The notes below the pieces were generated by a model. The model worked only from the letters and a program-made list of their open reading frames with translations, was not told the DNA's origin and did no database searches. The translations under genes and the position numbers were made by a program. From positions 146,026,885 to 146,090,884 of the forward strand of contig NC_053038.3 of the NCBI RefSeq assembly GCF_002575655.3: DNA of 64,000 nucleotides, read 5' to 3'. The DNA is from Aegilops tauschii subsp. strangulata (taxonomy: Eukaryota > Streptophyta > Magnoliopsida > Poales > Poaceae). Shown here piece by piece: positions 46,755-57,175 of the stretch (position 1 is the stretch's first letter; each line of letters begins with the position of its first letter).

Positions 46755-46788
46755 GATGTTCCGTGCAATGCACGAGCATCTTGCTTGT
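46755..46788 (+). mobile_element. Candidate Helitron 3' end
   Basis: CGTGCAATGCACG forms a short hairpin (CGTGC / GCACG). It is followed about ten bases later by TTGCTTGT, one change from the Helitron terminal CTAGT / CTRR-T. Hairpin plus near-CTRR end is the Helitron 3' signature. The 5' TC end was not found. Confidence 0.45.
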
Positions 46789-47572
46789 AATTATATAACG
46801 CAAATCATGAGCCGGAAGTGACATTTTTTTACACAACCACGTTAACATGGCCACGTAAATCACTAGCTAAACTAAATACCATTATACTTATATCCCGATG
46901 CAAAAGGTTGAGTACATGTCCGAAGAGTAGAGTCGCACACACGCACTCTGTCTCTCAGAATCTCACACACACACACCAGTTACGTGAAGCCCACTTAAGC
47001 AGACACGTATGTTACAATTTGTGCACCCGCGGGTACACGTGATGCTGCGCATTTATTTAAGCCGGACGGCGAACCTAAACAGTAGCTGCATTCATTCCCC
47101 TCCCGCCGCCTCTGCTCTGGTCGCCGTCGCCTGGTAGCCATGACCCGGCCGAAAGTGACAACATACGCCATACTCCCGCCGGAGCGGCGCTTTAATTTGG
47201 AAATTTTAGTGGTCATGCATGCATCTTTTTGTGCTACCACTCCTATATAAGGGTTGACCGGTTGCTTCCCACGGATGTGCGCGAGCGGTGGAAGAGGAAG
47301 GAGAAGGGAAGCGGGCTGTGGAGTAATGTTTTTATCACAATTTCTTAGGAAACTGAGTGCAATAATTGAGTAGTTTTGCAAACTACCAGTACTACACCTG
47401 AAACGGTTAAAAACCCATACTCCCTTGCCAGCGTGCGCTTCCCGCGTGAAACGGTCAGCGTCACCCTAGAGCGTCAGTGCCGTATTAATGCCCGGCTTTG
47501 AAGCGGCGCGACGGTCGAGAGAGCGCCGCTTTCCGGTGCACGCGATTACTCCGCGTCGAGGCTGGCCATAGG

Positions 47573-47818
47573 CCCTGTTTGGATCCATGGGTTAGAGTTA
47601 GTTTGAGCTAGTTGGGGCTCAAATAGCCCTAAAGTATCCAAGTATGAGGGTTTAAATTGGAGCAAGTTGCACCGAACCCACCAAAAAAAACTATCCCACA
47701 CAAGAGGTGCTAATTGGAGATAGTTCTCATTGGGACCACTGAAAAATCACTTTTCTCTCTCCGTTAATTGCATTTATTGTCAATCTAACCCTGTCACCCA
47801 AACACCTCTTTGGCTACA
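47573..47818. mobile_element. Small TIR element, left part (split by CACTA)
   Basis: GGCCCTGTTTGGATCC at 47573 mirrors GTATCCAAACAGG at 59792-59804. With the CACTA and one ACA copy removed, a non-coding element of about 310 bp is reconstructed, a MITE of hAT or Harbinger type. Its own target duplication is unclear. Confidence 0.6.
47816..47818. repeat. Target-site duplication ACA, left copy
   Basis: ACA at 47816-47818 matches 59741-59743 on the other side of the outer CACTA. Confidence 0.75.
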
Positions 47819-48145
47819 CACTACTAGGGAAAACCCTAGTAGTAGCGTGGGTTTTTAGGCTATCAGCAGCGCGGGCAGCCGCGCTACCAATAAGGCGCTA
47901 CAGCCAGCTGTTAGTAGTAGCGCGGTCTGTACCCGCGCTACTACTATTGACTATATCAGCAGCGCGTTTCCGGAACGCGCTACTATTAATTAGCTGTAGC
48001 GATTTCCTGGACCCGCGCTGCTACTATATCTTTCATCATTTCCCCCCGGCCGCCTACCCCGTTTCAGCTTCAATAAACTGCAATTTCCAGATACTAGGTA
48101 CTACTAGATATCAATTTCATGAAGCATTATAGGTACTAGGTAGTA

Positions 48146-48227
48146 CTCCCTTGGTTCCAAATTACTCGTCGTGGTTTTAGTTCAAAATTGAACTAAAACC
48201 ACGACGAGTAATTTGGAACGGAGGGAG
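48146..48227. mobile_element. Stowaway-like MITE, 82-bp near-perfect hairpin
   Basis: CTCCCTTGGTTCCAAATTAC pairs with GTAATTTGGAACGGAGGGAG, and almost the whole element is self-complementary. TA flanks both ends (48144-48145 and 48228-48229). Such hairpins are typical small-RNA sources. Confidence 0.93.
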
Positions 48228-48281
48228 TACTAGATAACAATTTCATATATACTCAACATGCATCCTCAAGCAGTACTAGGT

Positions 48282-48440
48282 GATATCGACGACGATCATC
48301 ATATGTAGTTCTAGATGATATCGACGACAATCATCATATGTAGTTCTACATGATATCGACGACGATCATCATATGTAGTTCTAGATGATATAGCCACACA
48401 CACATATGTAGTTCTAGATGATATCGACGACGATCATCAT
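48282..48440. repeat. 35-bp tandem repeat at the 3' end of the B3 gene
   Basis: Starts of GATATCGACGACGATCATCA at 48282, 48317 and 48352 are exactly 35 bp apart. Two more units follow, one altered to GATATAGCCACACACACATA. The unit spans the last codons and stop of the B3 frame on the minus strand, so the array is an amplification of the gene's own 3' end. Confidence 0.92.
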
Positions 48441-48562
48441 CCTCTAGCCTGGGCGATGGGTGTTCCTGATAGTAATTAGGATGGCCTGTCCAACACGAAG
48501 ATTCTTGCCAACGAGGAATCTCTTCCACCCAACTGAGTTTAAGTGTGTGCGACCGTCTGTGC
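48414..48562 (-). pseudogene. B3-domain gene, last exon part 2 (C-terminus)
   Basis: The minus strand reads DGRTHLNSVGWKRFLVGKNL, then RVGQAILITIRN, the end of a plant B3 DNA-binding domain. It is separated from the rest of the exon (57290-57176) by the inner CACTA. The frame is continuous across the junction when the insertion and one 3-bp duplicate are removed. A TAG at 48446-48444 stops it early; the ancestral stop is probably 48416-48414. Confidence 0.82.
48560..48562. repeat. Imperfect target duplication of inner CACTA (TGC / TGT)
   Basis: TGC on the left (48560-48562) corresponds to TGT on the right (57176-57178). One base has changed since insertion. Frame continuity of the B3 exon supports this placement. 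Confidence 0.65.
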
Positions 48563-49059
48563 CACTACAAGAAATATGTCAATTTACGACCATCACTATT
48601 GGTCACTGAAAGGTCATTGTTTTTCCTTTGCGACCAAAAACAGATGTTCAAAAGCTGGCAGTCGTAAACTGGAATTAGTGACCTTCTTTGTGATATGTAA
48701 AAGGTCGTTGGTTCCACGACCAAATTTTTGGTCACTAGCAACCTCCCGAGGCCACGTAGGCATCCAACGTGGCAAGCTGATGTGGCACAAGAATCAGCCC
48801 GGTCCAATTTGGTTTTCTACATGGGCCTAGCCCACTAATACATCCTTTTATTTTTATTTTTACCAATTTTTGGTCAGGTTCATGGGCCAAGCCCAGTATT
48901 GCAGCCTTTTTTATTGTTAGTTCCCATGGACTCGGCCCACCAATTCGACCTTTTTTATTTTCTGGGTCGTGGCCTTTTTGGCTCCAAAGTTTATGATTTT
49001 TTTTCAAAAGATGGGCCCACTAGTGAGATGGGACCAGTTCTAATAAGTGGGCCCTAATT

Positions 49060-50140
49060 GTCACGATTATATTCTTCAGATCTCAATTTTCCAATAAATA
49101 AATAACAATATTAAATCAAAACAGACAGAAAATAAAATGCTTCAAAGCATATCTAATCCGGAAAAACATGGTTCACATCATGAATACAATCAAACAGAGC
49201 CAAACTTGGCACATTATTACAATGAACCATGGTTAACATCAGGTTTACAATAATAAAAAGTTCACATCAGGTAACACAACTACAAAAAAAATAACTAGCT
49301 ATCATAGTATAACTATCTCCAATGAGCCCGACTTGTTCATCCTAGACCTCACGACAAAACACAAAGGAAGGCTAGGATCTGGAAGTTATCAAACAAAATG
49401 GTTAGGAACAGAATAAAAGCAAATCTAACAGCATGTTAGAACAAGCAAAATGCGACATTTTCATCATTTAAGCATAGAATGACAGGGTCAACAACATTTT
49501 GATGTTTGTTAAATGAACCAGAATTTCAATGTTTGAACAACAAAAAATATATACAGTAGATCATATGCAGTTTAAATCACCCCCTAAGGAAAGACACGTT
49601 GACACCAATATTTGGCAACATCTATAGAAACTGAACCTCGTAAACATGCAATGTGGAATTTGTATCTCAAAGAAGTACACAGATTTATCAGGTTTAATTA
49701 CCATAGAGAAGCCAAATGCTAGTAACTCATGATTAGCACACAAGATCTGATTCAGCAAAGTAAACAAGAAGGTGGCTACAATACAAAAATAAGCTCATCA
49801 CAGAGAATAAAATGAGTGGAACTACAGTACATCCTCTACATTGTCATGTTCACAAGATTAAAAGTAAGCTCAGCATAAGCATATGAGTTTTGTTTGGCAC
49901 CACCATGTCAAAAGACACTTAAAAGTACGCAAATTGGACTAGTTACCAGAAGCACAAGATCAGGTCACAAACTTAAACTGTTATACAGGAGGATAAACAA
50001 TCATGTACTTATTTCCTATAGAGCAGGAAGTTGGGCATGTTATTAGTGAAACGTGGGGCATAAAGCAGAAATAGACACCATGATTGTTCTCTACACATAA
50101 TACAGATAATGAGCAAACAATATGGAGGATGGTTTTTCCC
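49060..50140. other. CACTA interior without recognised coding sequence
   Basis: AT-rich sequence between the left arm and the kinase-like exon. I see no domain, repeat or splice-supported frame here. Confidence 0.5.
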
Positions 50141-50145
50141 TACTT

Positions 50146-50385
50146 CTATCCAATATCTGAGATGAAGAGGGAGCATGCATGTGGATGGGACCTGGAGGGC
50201 AGGAGCTGCATGAGCGAGAGCAGCACCCGGGCCACCTCGTGCATCATCGGCTGGTCAATGGGGTGCCGCTTGGTGCACAGCAGGGCCTGGAACGCTTTCT
50301 GGACCAGCCCCATGTCCGTGCACGTCACCGACACCTCCGAGTCCACCGCCTCCATCACCGTGTCGTCATCGGCTCTCGACATTAT
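50146..50385 (-). pseudogene. Captured C-terminal exon of an ERECTA-type receptor kinase
   Basis: After an acceptor-like GTGTAG, the minus strand reads IMSRADDDTVMEAVDSEVSV, then ALLCTKRHPIDQPMMHEVAR and VLLSL. This matches my recollection of the kinase subdomain XI and tail of ERECTA-family leucine-rich-repeat kinases (LALLCTKR, RPTMHEVARVL). Compared with the family, a Leu before ALLCTKR is missing and RPT is QPM. The frame continues 20-odd residues past the homology and stops at 50146. No LRR or catalytic loop is present, so it has no kinase activity. It appears to be a copied exon inside a CACTA. Confidence 0.78.
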
Positions 50386-51214
50386 CTACACACACATAGA
50401 GACAGGGTGGTCAAATGATCATACCATGTCAGTATATAGAAACCATTGAAGCACATCATGCATGCTGAAAGATCGTAACATGGTTGACAAAAGATAACTT
50501 CAATCTCACTCCTATCAGTGACTTGCACAATGCAATGAAAAGATAGCTGTAATATGATCTGAGACTCGGGATGAGTAAATATTAGGCTCTATGAATTCGC
50601 ACAACAAAGGATACTTCAATATTACATATTCTACAGAAAACTAAACTAGAGCCTCGTATCCTACTACACGAGTACAGCCCAATATGTTCAGGTATGCTTA
50701 ATAATTAACCTACATGAGCACTTCAAGTCAAATTGCCATCATAATAAGTATGAAGATAAAGGAAAGCAAGAAATAGCAGACTAGAAACCTCAGGAGGCAA
50801 AATAAGTAGCATGGTACTGAGAATACAGGTATGCTTAATAATTAACCTACATGAGCACTTCAAGTAAATTGTTGTTATGGGTGACACAAGAGCACAGGTG
50901 GTGCTGCTAGAGAGGGAATTATGGGCACTCGGAATAAATTAACAGAGTTTGTCCATGGACTGTCACAGGCAGCAACATAGCACTAGTGCTCTTGTGCTTG
51001 AGCAAGAAGAATATATATATAATACACGGGCAGCAGAGTTGGTGCTAATAGAATATAGCAGCAGTGAGTAGTCGTAATTAACAGGCAGTAGTTAGCCAAT
51101 TCACATGAACATGCTAACAAGTTAAGGCAGCATTTAAGCAACGGGTAGCAGTATCCACAAAAGCAACAACATAAGCTATGATAAGTTCACTTGAAACCAT
51201 GCATATAAACCAAG

Positions 51215-51298
51215 TTATGGGTGAGACAAGAGCAGCAGGTGGTGCTTGGCCTCCAGGTACCCCATGCCCTCGCCCGTCGGCAGCTGGTTCTTCCTCAC
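51215..51298 (-). pseudogene. Captured Sas10/Utp3/neuroguidin-type exon
   Basis: After an acceptor-like GGTATAG, the minus strand gives 27 codons, VRKNQLPTGEGMGYLEAKHH then LLLLSHP and a stop. The pattern L-P-T-x-E-G-M-x-Y-L-E-x-K-x-x-L-L-L-x matches the start of the conserved Sas10/Utp3 region of nucleolar processome proteins. Homology ends where the stop lies, so only a fragment was captured. It lies upstream of the ERECTA-type exon in the same orientation. Confidence 0.65.
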
Positions 51299-51968
51299 CT
51301 ATACCAATACACAAGCAGTCAAGCACACAAGAAAATGAACAGAATACTCAGTTTTGATGGATCAACAGACAACACAGCCAAGGCAGTTATAAGAAATAAA
51401 TGACGGTCTTTCGTCAGCAAAATGGAGGAACATAAATGGAGGAACACCTAGAGTGGCATTTCTTTTCATTTCAATGTTTCACACATTTATCATTGTTTCA
51501 CTCAGCAAATCGACAGCATCAATACCCCCACAACGATCTCGATACCCAGAGAGCAAACATACAATGCGGATAATAATCAAATTAAGCATTTCAGAGGGCC
51601 AAACCAGCCAATGATTTTGTGGCCTACGAAGCTAATGGCACACTACCACACCAGTAAGCAGAAAATCAAATTTCTCCCTTAGGTGTAATGTTTGGCACAC
51701 TGCCTACTGGTGAGTCAATTCACTTTATGTTGCTATTGCAATTAAGTACAGTAGTAGGATGCACCTAAACTTAAATAAGTTGACATTAGAACTGACACAC
51801 ACAGGAGGGACTAATAGTCAACAGTATTAACGCTGAAATACTGCAATACCCATCCAACAATTTTGATCGGCGAAATAGGAAGACATCAGACAACTTGCAG
51901 GTTGTAGCTACTTATTTCGGTATTATTCAGAGGTCTGTGTGTGGTAACACACTGACAGTAAAGACTAC

Positions 51969-52306
51969 CTGCTACTTCTGCCGAAGGAAGGAGACGCATG
52001 CGCCAAGCAGAAGCTCCCCTGCTGCTTGTTCCGGCAGCACGCGACGGCGGCAGCCCCTCTCGGAGCACAGGAAGTCGTCCACCTCCTCGCGCACCACCTG
52101 CGGCGTCGACCCCCGCCGGAACAGCTGCCCGCACGGTAGAAGGGCACGGGCACGCCGGTGGGCCCGTTGGCGTCGTCGCCGTCGCCCGGTGCCGGCGCCT
52201 GCTGTGGGGAGACGACGTGGAAGGGCAGCCGCCGCGGACACGCCCCCACGGCGGGGTGGTGGGTTGGTGTGGGGATCCGGAGCGAGGAGGAGGAGGAGGC
52301 GGCCAT
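51969..52306 (-). pseudogene. Captured first-exon-like segment, unidentified
   Basis: An ATG at 52306 starts MAASSSSSLRIPTPTHHPAV, a Ser/Pro-rich N-terminus like plastid transit peptides. The frame continues to VPVPFYRAGSC, after which a neighbouring frame looks more protein-like (QLFRRGSTPQVVREEVDDFL). A donor-like CAG|GTAGTC lies near 51968. It is very GC-rich, unlike flanking AT-rich CACTA DNA. I do not recognise the protein. Confidence 0.4.
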
Positions 52307-52749
52307 GGTGGACAGTACGGGGTGCGGGGGCGGCGGTGTTGTGTGGATTGGATCTGGGGGTTCGAGGCAGGAGGCAGAGGGCGGAGGGTAGGGAGAGATG
52401 GTGAGGAGAGGGACGAGGTGGGCGGTGGGTGAGGAGGAAAGCGAGGTCGGCGGTGGGTGGGAGGAAGTGTTGCCGCGCAGGGAAAGGACTGGATCTCCGT
52501 CGTCCTTGGTTGAGGTCGGCGGTGGGAGGGAGGACTGGATCGGGAGTGGGCGGTGGCGCGAGGAGATGGGGGGATCTGAGCTAGTGTTTGGGCTGCGGGT
52601 GGGGTACCTATTTTTCATATTTTTTTTTCCTTTTTTCTGTAGATACATGGATGGATGGATGTCGGATGGAGGGATGGATGGGCGCCATGTCATCGATATG
52701 TGGGAATAGTTCTGATTGGTTTGGAAAACCAGTGATTTAAAAGAGTTTC

Positions 52750-55045
52750 CAACTACTAAACTAGAGGGATTTTGTGAAGTAGCTATCAAAAATATTTTGC
52801 AAAAGGGTACCACACAAATTTGGAATGGCAAACAATGTTATCCAAGGAAGTTTTCATTTTCTTTGGACGAAAAAATCATTCTCCATTTTCCGAGTGCCCA
52901 AAATGAGTTTTTTTTGTGAAGGACCTACCAAATAATTGTTGCAAATTTAGACCAAATCAATTTTCAAAAATACTAGGCCATATTTAATGCACAATTGACC
53001 AAATGGTTGGGTGTCGAAAGTTTTTATCCACCTCCGGTGAAAAAGACAATTTTCCGCCGTTTCAGTTGGAAGCGGGTCAAATTTGAACTGCGGCTGCCTC
53101 ATAGTTTGCTATTAAGTTTTCCAAAAATCATTTCTAGGTACAAAAGTATCTATTTAATCAGAGAAAAATCAAAAAATTTCCAACATTCAACCACTAGCTA
53201 GGAACGATCATTCCCGTCGTTTTGACCGCATTTTGAAACGGGCATAAAAAATTCAAAAAAAATAAAAAATTGGAAAACCTTCGCATTGTGTCATTAAATG
53301 TAACCAAGTTACTAGGAAAAATAATAAACTTGTAATACAACAATTATTTTAAAAAAGTGTTCTCAGAAACGAGCTATCATGTGTGGAGATCAATGACTTT
53401 CAAGCCAAATGATCAATCTTATGGCCACATTCATGGCATAGTTTGTTCAAATGATCTCATATTGTGCACAAGGGTGCATATTGGAATGGCAAACAATGTT
53501 TCCTAAGGAAGTTTTCATTTTCTTTGGACGAAAAAATCATTTTCCATTTTCCGAGTGCCCAAAATGAGTTTTTGTATGAAGGACCTACCAAATAATTGTT
53601 GCAAATTTGGACTAAATCAATTTTATAAAATGCTAGGCCATATTTAATGCACAATTGACCAAATGGTTGGGTGTCAAAAGTTTCTATCCACCTCTGGTGA
53701 AAAAGACAAATTTCCGCCGTTTCAGTTGGAAGCGGGTCAAATTTGAACTGCGGCTGCCTCATAGTTTGCTATTTATTTTTCCAAAAATCATTTCTAGGTA
53801 CAAAAGTATCTATTTAATCAAAGAAACATCAAAAAATTTCCAAGATTCAACCACCAGCTAGGAACGGTCATTCCCGCTGTTTTGGCCGCATTTTGAAATG
53901 GGCATAAAAAATCAAAAAAATCAAAAAATTGGAAAACCTTCGCATTGTGTCATTAAATGTGACCAAGTTACTGGGAAAAATAATAAACTTGTAATACAAC
54001 AATTATTTTGAAAATGTGTTCTCAGAAACGAGCTATCATGTGTGGAGATCAATGACTTTCAAGCCAAATGATCAATCTTATGGCCACATTCATGGCATAG
54101 TTTGTTCAAATGATCTCATATTGTGCACAAGGGTGCATATTGGAATGGCAAAAAATGTGTCCTAAGGAAGTTTTCATTTTCTTTGGATGAAAAAATCATT
54201 TTCCATTTTCTGAGTGCCCAAAATGAGTTTTTTTTATGAAGGACCTAACAAATAATTTGTGCAAATTTGTACTAAATCAATTTTATAAAATACTAGGCCA
54301 TATTTAATGCACAATTAACCAAATGGTTGGGTGTCACAAGCTTTGAGCCACCTCTCGTGAAAAAGACAAATTTCTGCCGATTCAGTTGGAAGCGGGTCAA
54401 ATTTGAACTGCAGCTGCCTCATAGTTTGCTATTTATTTTTCCCAAAAATCAATTTTAGGTACAAAAGTATCTATTTAATCAGAGAAACATCAAAAGTTTT
54501 CCAATATTCAACCACTAGCTAGGAACGGTCAAGCCCGCCGTTTTGACCGCATTTTGAAACGGGCATAAAAATTTCAAAAAAAAATCTAAAAATTGGCTAT
54601 CATGCGTGAAGATTCATGGCTTTCAAGCCAAATGATCAATCTTATGGCCACATTCATGGCATAGTTTGTTCAAATGATATCATATTGTGCACAAGGGTGC
54701 ATCTTGGGATTCCAAACAATGTTTCCTAAGGGAGTTTTCATTTTCTTTGCACGGAAAATTCATTTTCCATTTTTTGAGTGCCCGAAATGAGTTTTTTTTT
54801 GTGAAAGACCTACCATATATTTGTTGCAAAATTGGACCTGATCAATTTTATAAAATACTAGGACATACTTAATACACAATTGACAAAATGGTTGGGTTTC
54901 AAAAGTTTTGATCCACCTCTGGTGAAAAAGACAAATTTCCGCCGATTCAGTAGGAAGCGGGTCAAATTTGAACTGCAGCTACCTTATTGTTTGCTCTTTA
55001 TTTTTTCCAAAAATCATTTCTAATTACATAAGTATCTATTTAAGC
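52750..55045. repeat. Tandem array of four ~660-bp units in the inner CACTA
   Basis: The segment GGAAGTTTTCATTTTCTTTG with flanking CAAACAATGT and GAAGCGGGTCAAATTTGAAC recurs at about 52840, 53500, 54160 and 54725. Spacings are about 660, 661 and 561 bp; the last unit lacks roughly 100 bp. Minus-strand ORFs here repeat with the units and are not genes. Confidence 0.9.
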
Positions 55046-55049
55046 ATAA

Positions 55050-56440
55050 ATACATGGTTTGGTGGTGATGCGTCGAGGTTTGGATGGTGGCCCAGGGCCC
55101 CAACTCCAAAGCGCGTAAACTCGCATGCCCGCCGCGTGGTCACCGCGTGACCTTGGCGTTGACATGCGTTCTGGGAGGCCTAGGCATGTCTAGTGGGTTG
55201 GGCACTCCCTAGGTAGGTGCTAGGAAGAAAATTACAACAGAAGAATCTCACGAGGAGACCAACCTATGTTCAAAGATGAATTAGCAGCCAAGTGTTTGAT
55301 TACAGGTACGGGAAATGCACATGGCCAATGGGCGTGAGTTTTGGCTGAGGATGATCATCTACTAAGGAGAATGTCTTCACAAATATTTAGCTCAAAAGGA
55401 GGATCCTAGGTGGTACTTGCTTTGAAAAGTACCACACTGGACAAAAGTATGAATGTTGAAGCCGGGCTCAAAATAATGAATGGATTGAGCAGAAATTTGG
55501 TGGAGGATGGTTATTTGGGCATAGGAAAGCACTGTAGAAAATTGATACCATTTGGACATGCCAAAGTGGTACTTCCTTCACAATTTTAGGTATAAATTTC
55601 ATGTCATTTGGATATATAAAAAAGGTACTTCCTTCACATTCCAAATATTTGTTAGAAAACATTAGGCCATATTTCATGTACAAATCACCAAATGGTTTCA
55701 TGTAAAAAGGTTTCCATACACCTCTTGTGAAATTGACAAAAAATTTCACTGGTTCCTCAATTTCAAACAAAGTTTAATATTTTTATTTTTTTTGGAAAAA
55801 CCTAGAAAATATTTGTTGCAAAGTGGAACAACACCATTTTCAATACATATTTAACATTTTGGAGTGCAAGTTTTTTTTGAAAACTTGGTCAACATTTAAT
55901 CAGAAAATGTTTAACATATTTTTTCCAATTCTTTGATTAACATCTTTAAAATATATGATAAACCAATTAGTATACATTGTATATTTTTGTATAAAAAATT
56001 TCATATACATGAGAAGTTTAAAAAATCATGAAAATTAAAAATCTTAGCGTTGCGTCACAATTGTCAAATAGTTACTAGAAAAATTACAAACTTGGAAATG
56101 ATGATTTTGAATTGATGTTTTTTTTTGAAATTTATGATCTTTTTTTTTGAACTTTTTTATGAAAAAATCATGAACTTTTTTGAATTCAAAAATTTTGGGT
56201 CAAATTCACAAGCATTATTTCAATACGCGAACATTTCTTGAAAATCATGAACTTCTTTTAGTCCGCGTACATTTTTCTAACAAATTCATTTTTTATGTTT
56301 GAAACTTTTTTGAAATCCCGAATTATTTGAAAGAAGAAGAAATTAAACAGAATTTTTTAATAATAAGCATACATTTCAGACCTAAAAACGCCTGCTAAAA
56401 GGCTATGGGCCGTGAGCCCACTCGGCGGACCGTTGTGTTA
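55050..56440. other. CACTA interior, AT-rich, no recognised gene
   Basis: AT-rich sequence with TTTTTTTGAA-type runs. I see no coding sequence; small frames here have no recognisable domain. Confidence 0.5.
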
Positions 56441-56551
56441 ATGTGGAAAAGAAGGAGAGATGGGGAGGCCTATCACGATTGAGGCCCAAGCCCAGGAAAC
56501 GATCTTCTCTATAAAAGAGATGATTGCAGTAGCATATCACAACCGAGATGG

Positions 56552-56605
56552 TGGCGTGGTGGTGTGGTTCTGCGGCTTTGTGTGTTGCGGCGTGGGTTCG
56601 AGTCC
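56552..56605 (+). ncRNA. tRNA-like Pol III promoter boxes (SINE head or tRNA relic)
   Basis: TGGCGTGGTGG at 56552-56562 fits the A box TRGCNNAGTGG with one change. GGTTCGAGTCC at 56595-56605 is a perfect B box. The 32-bp gap between them is as in tRNA genes. I cannot fold a complete cloverleaf from it, so a SINE head or degenerate tRNA copy is more likely than a working tRNA gene. Confidence 0.5.
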
Positions 56606-56649
56606 CCCGTTGCCCATATTATTTTCTACTTTTCTCCATTGACAGTGGT

Positions 56650-56810
56650 AATGCCTCATGCCAGTTGGTGGGTCCTGCTTGTCAGGTAAGTGATGGGACC
56701 TGCATGTCAGTTGGTGGGTCCTATGTGTCAGGTGGGACCCGCATGTCACCTGGTGGGTCCTGTGTGTCAGGTCGTCCTACCCGTCAGGTTGGTGCAGGGT
56801 CCCATTCGTA
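56650..56810. repeat. Degenerate TGGTGGGTCCTGTGTGTCAGG repeats in the CACTA right arm
   Basis: About five copies of GGTGGGTCCTNNNTGTCAGG and its variants are arranged head to tail. They are consistent with CACTA subterminal repeats. Confidence 0.75.
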
Positions 56811-57175
56811 AGTGGTAGATTCAAACCAGTGCTATGTGCATGATATATAGTCAAAATTTGACACATGGACATGACACATAGGCAAAACTGATGAGGTGGC
56901 ACCTAGTCATAGCAATGCAGCACAATTTACAAGGCTATGACCATCTATATTGGTCGTGATCAGCTAGAAATAATGCAGCAGACCAGTGTTATTTGCTTTA
57001 CGACCATTTCGTGCAAGTAAATTAAGACCTTTCTGACCAAAATGGTTGTTATGGTTTACGGTTTGAAGCCCCTCGAACAGCTTTTGACCAATTGGTCTCA
57101 AATGGTCGTAGAGTTACGACCAATTCTTCCAGGGATACTGAGAGAAGGTCACAAGTTGACATATTTTTTATAGTG

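Larger units (their letters stand above)
44060..47572. other. Low-copy and low-complexity DNA without recognised genes
   Basis: AT-rich sequence to about 44640, a CT-rich degenerate array, (CA)n microsatellites and a candidate Helitron end are described separately. 46990-47560 is GC-richer and unique-looking, with a TATA-like CTATATAAGG at 47244-47253. I could not find a supported coding sequence downstream of it. Confidence 0.5.
48563..57175. mobile_element. Inner CACTA element with captured gene fragments
   Basis: This 8.6 kb element begins CACTACAAGAAATATGTCAA and ends TTGACATATTTTTTATAGTG, an inverted pair. Subterminal sequence repeats ACGACC / GGTCGT and TGGGCC motifs at both ends. It sits in the last exon of the B3 gene. 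No transposase was found. It carries three exon-like segments in one orientation (52306-51969, 51298-51215, 50385-50146) and a four-unit tandem array of about 660 bp. This fits a non-autonomous Pack-CACTA. Confidence 0.88.

Noticed and set aside
48282..48440. 35-bp repeats resembling a CRISPR array
   Set aside because: There are no spacers; it is a simple tandem duplication of the B3 gene end.
51965..52831. 288-codon minus-strand frame
   Set aside because: Only the part after the ATG at 52306 looks coding. The upstream half is composition-driven and the downstream half is better in another frame.
53457..53762. 101-codon minus-strand frame in the 660-bp array
   Set aside because: It corresponds to the tandem unit and is broken in the other units.
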